Source: Clostridium felsineum DSM 794
GTDB taxonomy: Bacteria > Bacillota > Clostridia > Clostridiales > Clostridiaceae
Length of the DNA stretch: 64,000 nt
Assembly: GCF_002006355.2 (NCBI RefSeq)
Contig: NZ_CP096980.1
Span: 1,364,001-1,428,000, forward strand
Reading direction: 5' to 3'
Shown here: positions 62,297 to 64,000 of the stretch, one piece after another
Layout of the letters: every line of letters starts with the position of its first letter
Numbering within the stretch: the first letter of the stretch is position 1
Position numbers and translations under genes: made by a program
The notes under the pieces: model-generated
The model's input: only the letters and a program-made list of their open reading frames with translations
The model's database searches: none
Told to the model about the DNA's origin: nothing

Positions 62297-62300
62297 TTGT

Positions 62301-62328
62301 AGGGTGGAAAATCCGCCCTTATTTTATT
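62301..62328 (+). terminator. Hairpin terminator after the major tail gene
   Basis: Arms AGGGTGGA (62301-62308) and TCCGCCCT (62312-62319), one wobble, 3-base loop, then TATTTTATT. Confidence 0.65.
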
Positions 62329-62346
62329 ACATAGGAGGTTATATAA

Positions 62347-62703
62347 ATGAATGTAGGAAAGGTAGAAGAATATAAATTAGAAATAGGAAAGAAAGAATAC
62401 ACTTTTAGATTAGATATGTCCTGTATTCTTAAATTAGAAAAAAAATATGAAAATAGTACAGAAATTATAAATCAATTTTTAAGTTTTAAGAAAGAATTTA
62501 CTAATGCCATAAAAATTCTAAGTTGTGCTTGTGTAGAGAAAGAATGGACAGAAGAAGAATTTGCTAATTCTTTGAGTGCAGATTTCCCTACCATGAAAGT
62601 TATAGATGGAATATGTTATTCAATGATTCAAGGAGCTATTACATTGGATAAATCAGAAGATGAAAAGAAAGATAAGAAGGCAAAAACTAAAAAAAACAAG
62701 TAA
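62347..62703 (+). CDS. Tail assembly chaperone, short form (gpG-like)
   Basis: A 118-residue chaperone (YKLEIGKKEYTFRLDMSCIL) with a Lys-rich end. It lies between the major tail and tape measure genes, the standard place. GGAGG before the ATG. Its last codons hold a frameshift site. Confidence 0.88.
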   Translation: MNVGKVEEYKLEIGKKEYTFRLDMSCILKLEKKYENSTEIINQFLSFKKEFTNAIKILSCACVEKEWTEEEFANSLSADFPTMKVIDGICYSMIQGAITLDKSEDEKKDKKAKTKKNK

Positions 62704-62939
62704 GCCAGTCGGGTGATTTGATAGACCTAGACTGGTTTTTCTATATAGCAAAAAAGCATTTACATTATTCAGACGAAGAATTTTGGGATGCAACTCCAAG
62801 AGCGATTTTAAGCTTATGGGAACAACATTGCAAATTTATGGGTTGGAATAAAAATAACACAAATAGTAAAGGTGATAAGATAAATAATTTTAATGATCCT
62901 AGCACAATTATTAGCTTAGAAAGTTGCACATTTTTATAA
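62347..62939 (+). CDS. Tail assembly chaperone, -1 frameshift fusion (gpGT-like)
   Basis: Reading through the slippery site shifts into the frame that runs to 62939, giving about 197 residues. The T part (DLDWFFYIAKKHLHYSDEEF, ISLWEQ-type LSLWEQHCKFMG) is typical of phage chaperone C-terminal domains. The T frame also has a TTG at 62718 but no good ribosome site, so the fusion is more likely. Confidence 0.85.
62691..62738 (+). promoter_or_regulatory. Programmed -1 frameshift site
   Basis: Slippery heptamer AAAAAAC (62691-62697) in the correct phase (A AAA AAC), two codons before the stop. Four bases on is a 9-bp stem, AAGCCAGTC (62702-62710) with GACTGGTTT (62730-62738). Confidence 0.87.
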
Positions 62940-62955
62940 GAAAGGAGGGTGATTA

Positions 62956-64000
62956 ATGGCAGACCAAACTAAAAAAATAAACATCCAGTATATTTTGGAC
63001 GATAGTGGATTCAGCAAGTCATTACAAGGTATAAACTCTAATCTTAAATTAAATAAAAGTGCATTGAATGAAGCTAACATTGGTGTAAAAGCTTTTGGAG
63101 AAAGTAATGCTAACTTAACAAAAGTACAGAAGTCTTTACAGGATGTAATTGCAAGCAGTAAACAAAAGGTAGATTTGTATGCGGAAAGTATTCAAAAAAC
63201 TTCAACTAAACTTCAAGATAATATAGAAAAAAGAGCCAAGCTTAAAGAAGAATTGGACATGGAAAAAGAGAAACTTGAAGGTGCTATAAGTGCTTATGGT
63301 AAAGAGAGCGAAGTTACCCAAAATGTAAGAGATAAGATAGCAGATTTAACAGAACAATACAATAAAGCCGATAAAGCAGTAGAAACAAATGCTAAAAGCA
63401 TTGAGAGTTTAAATACCAAAATGAATAATGCTATAGCAGATACGGAAAAATACGAAGGACAATTAAAGAAAACTAATGATACTATATCTAAAAATAATAA
63501 TGTTTGGCTTAATTCTGGGAAAGTATTAACAGATACTTCGAAAAAAATAATCACTGTAGGTGAAGGAATGAGTAGTGTTGGTAGTGCGGTTACTACAAAA
63601 TTTACACTACCCTTTGTTGGTGCTGTAGGGATTGCTGTAAAGTCTGGTGCTGATTTTGAACACCAAATGGCAGATATAAGAAAAGAATTAATAGCATCTG
63701 GCGAAAATGTAGATGAAGTTGATAGCTTAATGAAAGAAATGTCTACAGATTCTTTACAATGGAGTGGAGATTTTGGACAAAGTACAAGTGACATAAATGC
63801 TGGATTGCTGACAATGAAAAAAGATGGATATTCTGGTCGTGAAGCTATAGACGATTTAAAGATTTCCCTAACTACAGCTAGAGGAGCAAATGAAAGCCTT
63901 ACAGATGTAATTAATACTTTAGGCGGTTCATTAGAAGCATATGGCATGAAGACAGAAAATGCAGCACAAAATACTCAAAACATGGCTCATATAGCTGATA
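62956..64000 (+). CDS. Tail tape measure protein (TP901 family, 3' truncated)
   Basis: At least 348 residues, open to the window end. Coiled-coil start (KKINIQYILDDSGFSKSLQG) with long Lys/Glu helices, then the TP901 core: SVGSAVTTKFTLPFVGAVG and DFEHQMADIRKE, DLKISLTTARGANESLTD. It sets tail length and is ejected with the DNA. AAAGGAGGG before the ATG. Confidence 0.93.
   Translation, partial: MADQTKKINIQYILDDSGFSKSLQGINSNLKLNKSALNEANIGVKAFGESNANLTKVQKSLQDVIASSKQKVDLYAESIQKTSTKLQDNIEKRAKLKEELDMEKEKLEGAISAYGKESEVTQNVRDKIADLTEQYNKADKAVETNAKSIESLNTKMNNAIADTEKYEGQLKKTNDTISKNNNVWLNSGKVLTDTSKKIITVGEGMSSVGSAVTTKFTLPFVGAVGIAVKSGADFEHQMADIRKELIASGENVDEVDSLMKEMSTDSLQWSGDFGQSTSDINAGLLTMKKDGYSGREAIDDLKISLTTARGANESLTDVINTLGGSLEAYGMKTENAAQNTQNMAHIAD

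Larger units (their letters stand above)
39798..64000. mobile_element. HK97-type siphoviral prophage (left part)
   Basis: At least 24.2 kb of phage genes in standard order: integrase, repressor, early control and replication, methyltransferases, late regulator, packaging, head, connectors, tail. It is open to the right within tape measure; tail tip, lysis and attR lie beyond. All core genes present look intact except two small genes with frameshifts. Confidence 0.95.

Noticed and set aside
62718..62939. Independent gene with TTG start
   Set aside because: No ribosome site at proper distance, and the frame is exactly that reached by the -1 slip.

Overview
The window looks like the chromosome of a solventogenic or butyrate-forming Clostridium close to C. 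acetobutylicum. The DNA is very AT-rich, ribosome sites are strong AGGAGG types, and start codons include ATG, GTG and TTG. The run rex / crt-bcd-etfB-etfA-hbd / groESL / guaB / guaA is typical of that group. The species is inferred from gene content and order, not from a database search.

Positions 1-39797 are host chromosome. In order they hold: a truncated sbcC; an XRE-cupin regulator divergent from azlCD; a secreted NlpC/P60-SH3 protein and a proline-rich protein; a PHP phosphatase, a DUF896 peptide, an unknown protein and dipeptidase PepV; a secreted RCC1-repeat protein; and a minimal ethanolamine locus (eutV-eutW, permease, eutB, eutC) with a readable ANTAR antitermination leader. An IS1182-type element sits 6 bp after eutC. 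Beyond it are an MGT-type glycosyltransferase, a cysteine desulfidase-like protein and an ABC-F ATPase. Next come Rex and the butyryl-CoA operon behind a Rex box, an OGG-type glycosylase, two membrane proteins, groESL behind a CIRCE element, an EAL-CBS-GGDEF protein, and guaB (behind a guanine-type riboswitch) followed by guaA.

From just after guaA to the end (39798-64000) lies a Siphoviridae-like, HK97-type prophage, apparently integrated at the 3' end of guaA and running off the window inside the tape measure gene. The leftward arm carries integrase, a small XRE protein and a CI-like repressor. The rightward early arm has Cro-like and excisionase-like proteins, Rha/ORF6C, a replisome organizer with internal iteron-like repeats, YopX, Dam and C5 methyltransferases and a phage-encoded sliding clamp. 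An ArpU/sigma-like late regulator (apparent ATA start) lies directly before three tandem 11-bp repeats and a -10 box. The late arm has a second small tyrosine recombinase, HNH nuclease, a probable cos region, terminase, portal, protease, capsid, connectors, the major tail protein (with an Ig-like tail domain), a tail chaperone pair joined by a programmed -1 frameshift, and tape measure.

The most interesting signals are regulatory: the EutV dual-hairpin leader, the late promoter with 11-bp repeats and a short terminated leader RNA, terminator hairpins that bracket the two most abundant virion genes, two genes each broken by one extra A in a poly-A run, and a variant guanine riboswitch with no obvious terminator. 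I see no wholly unknown multi-gene system.
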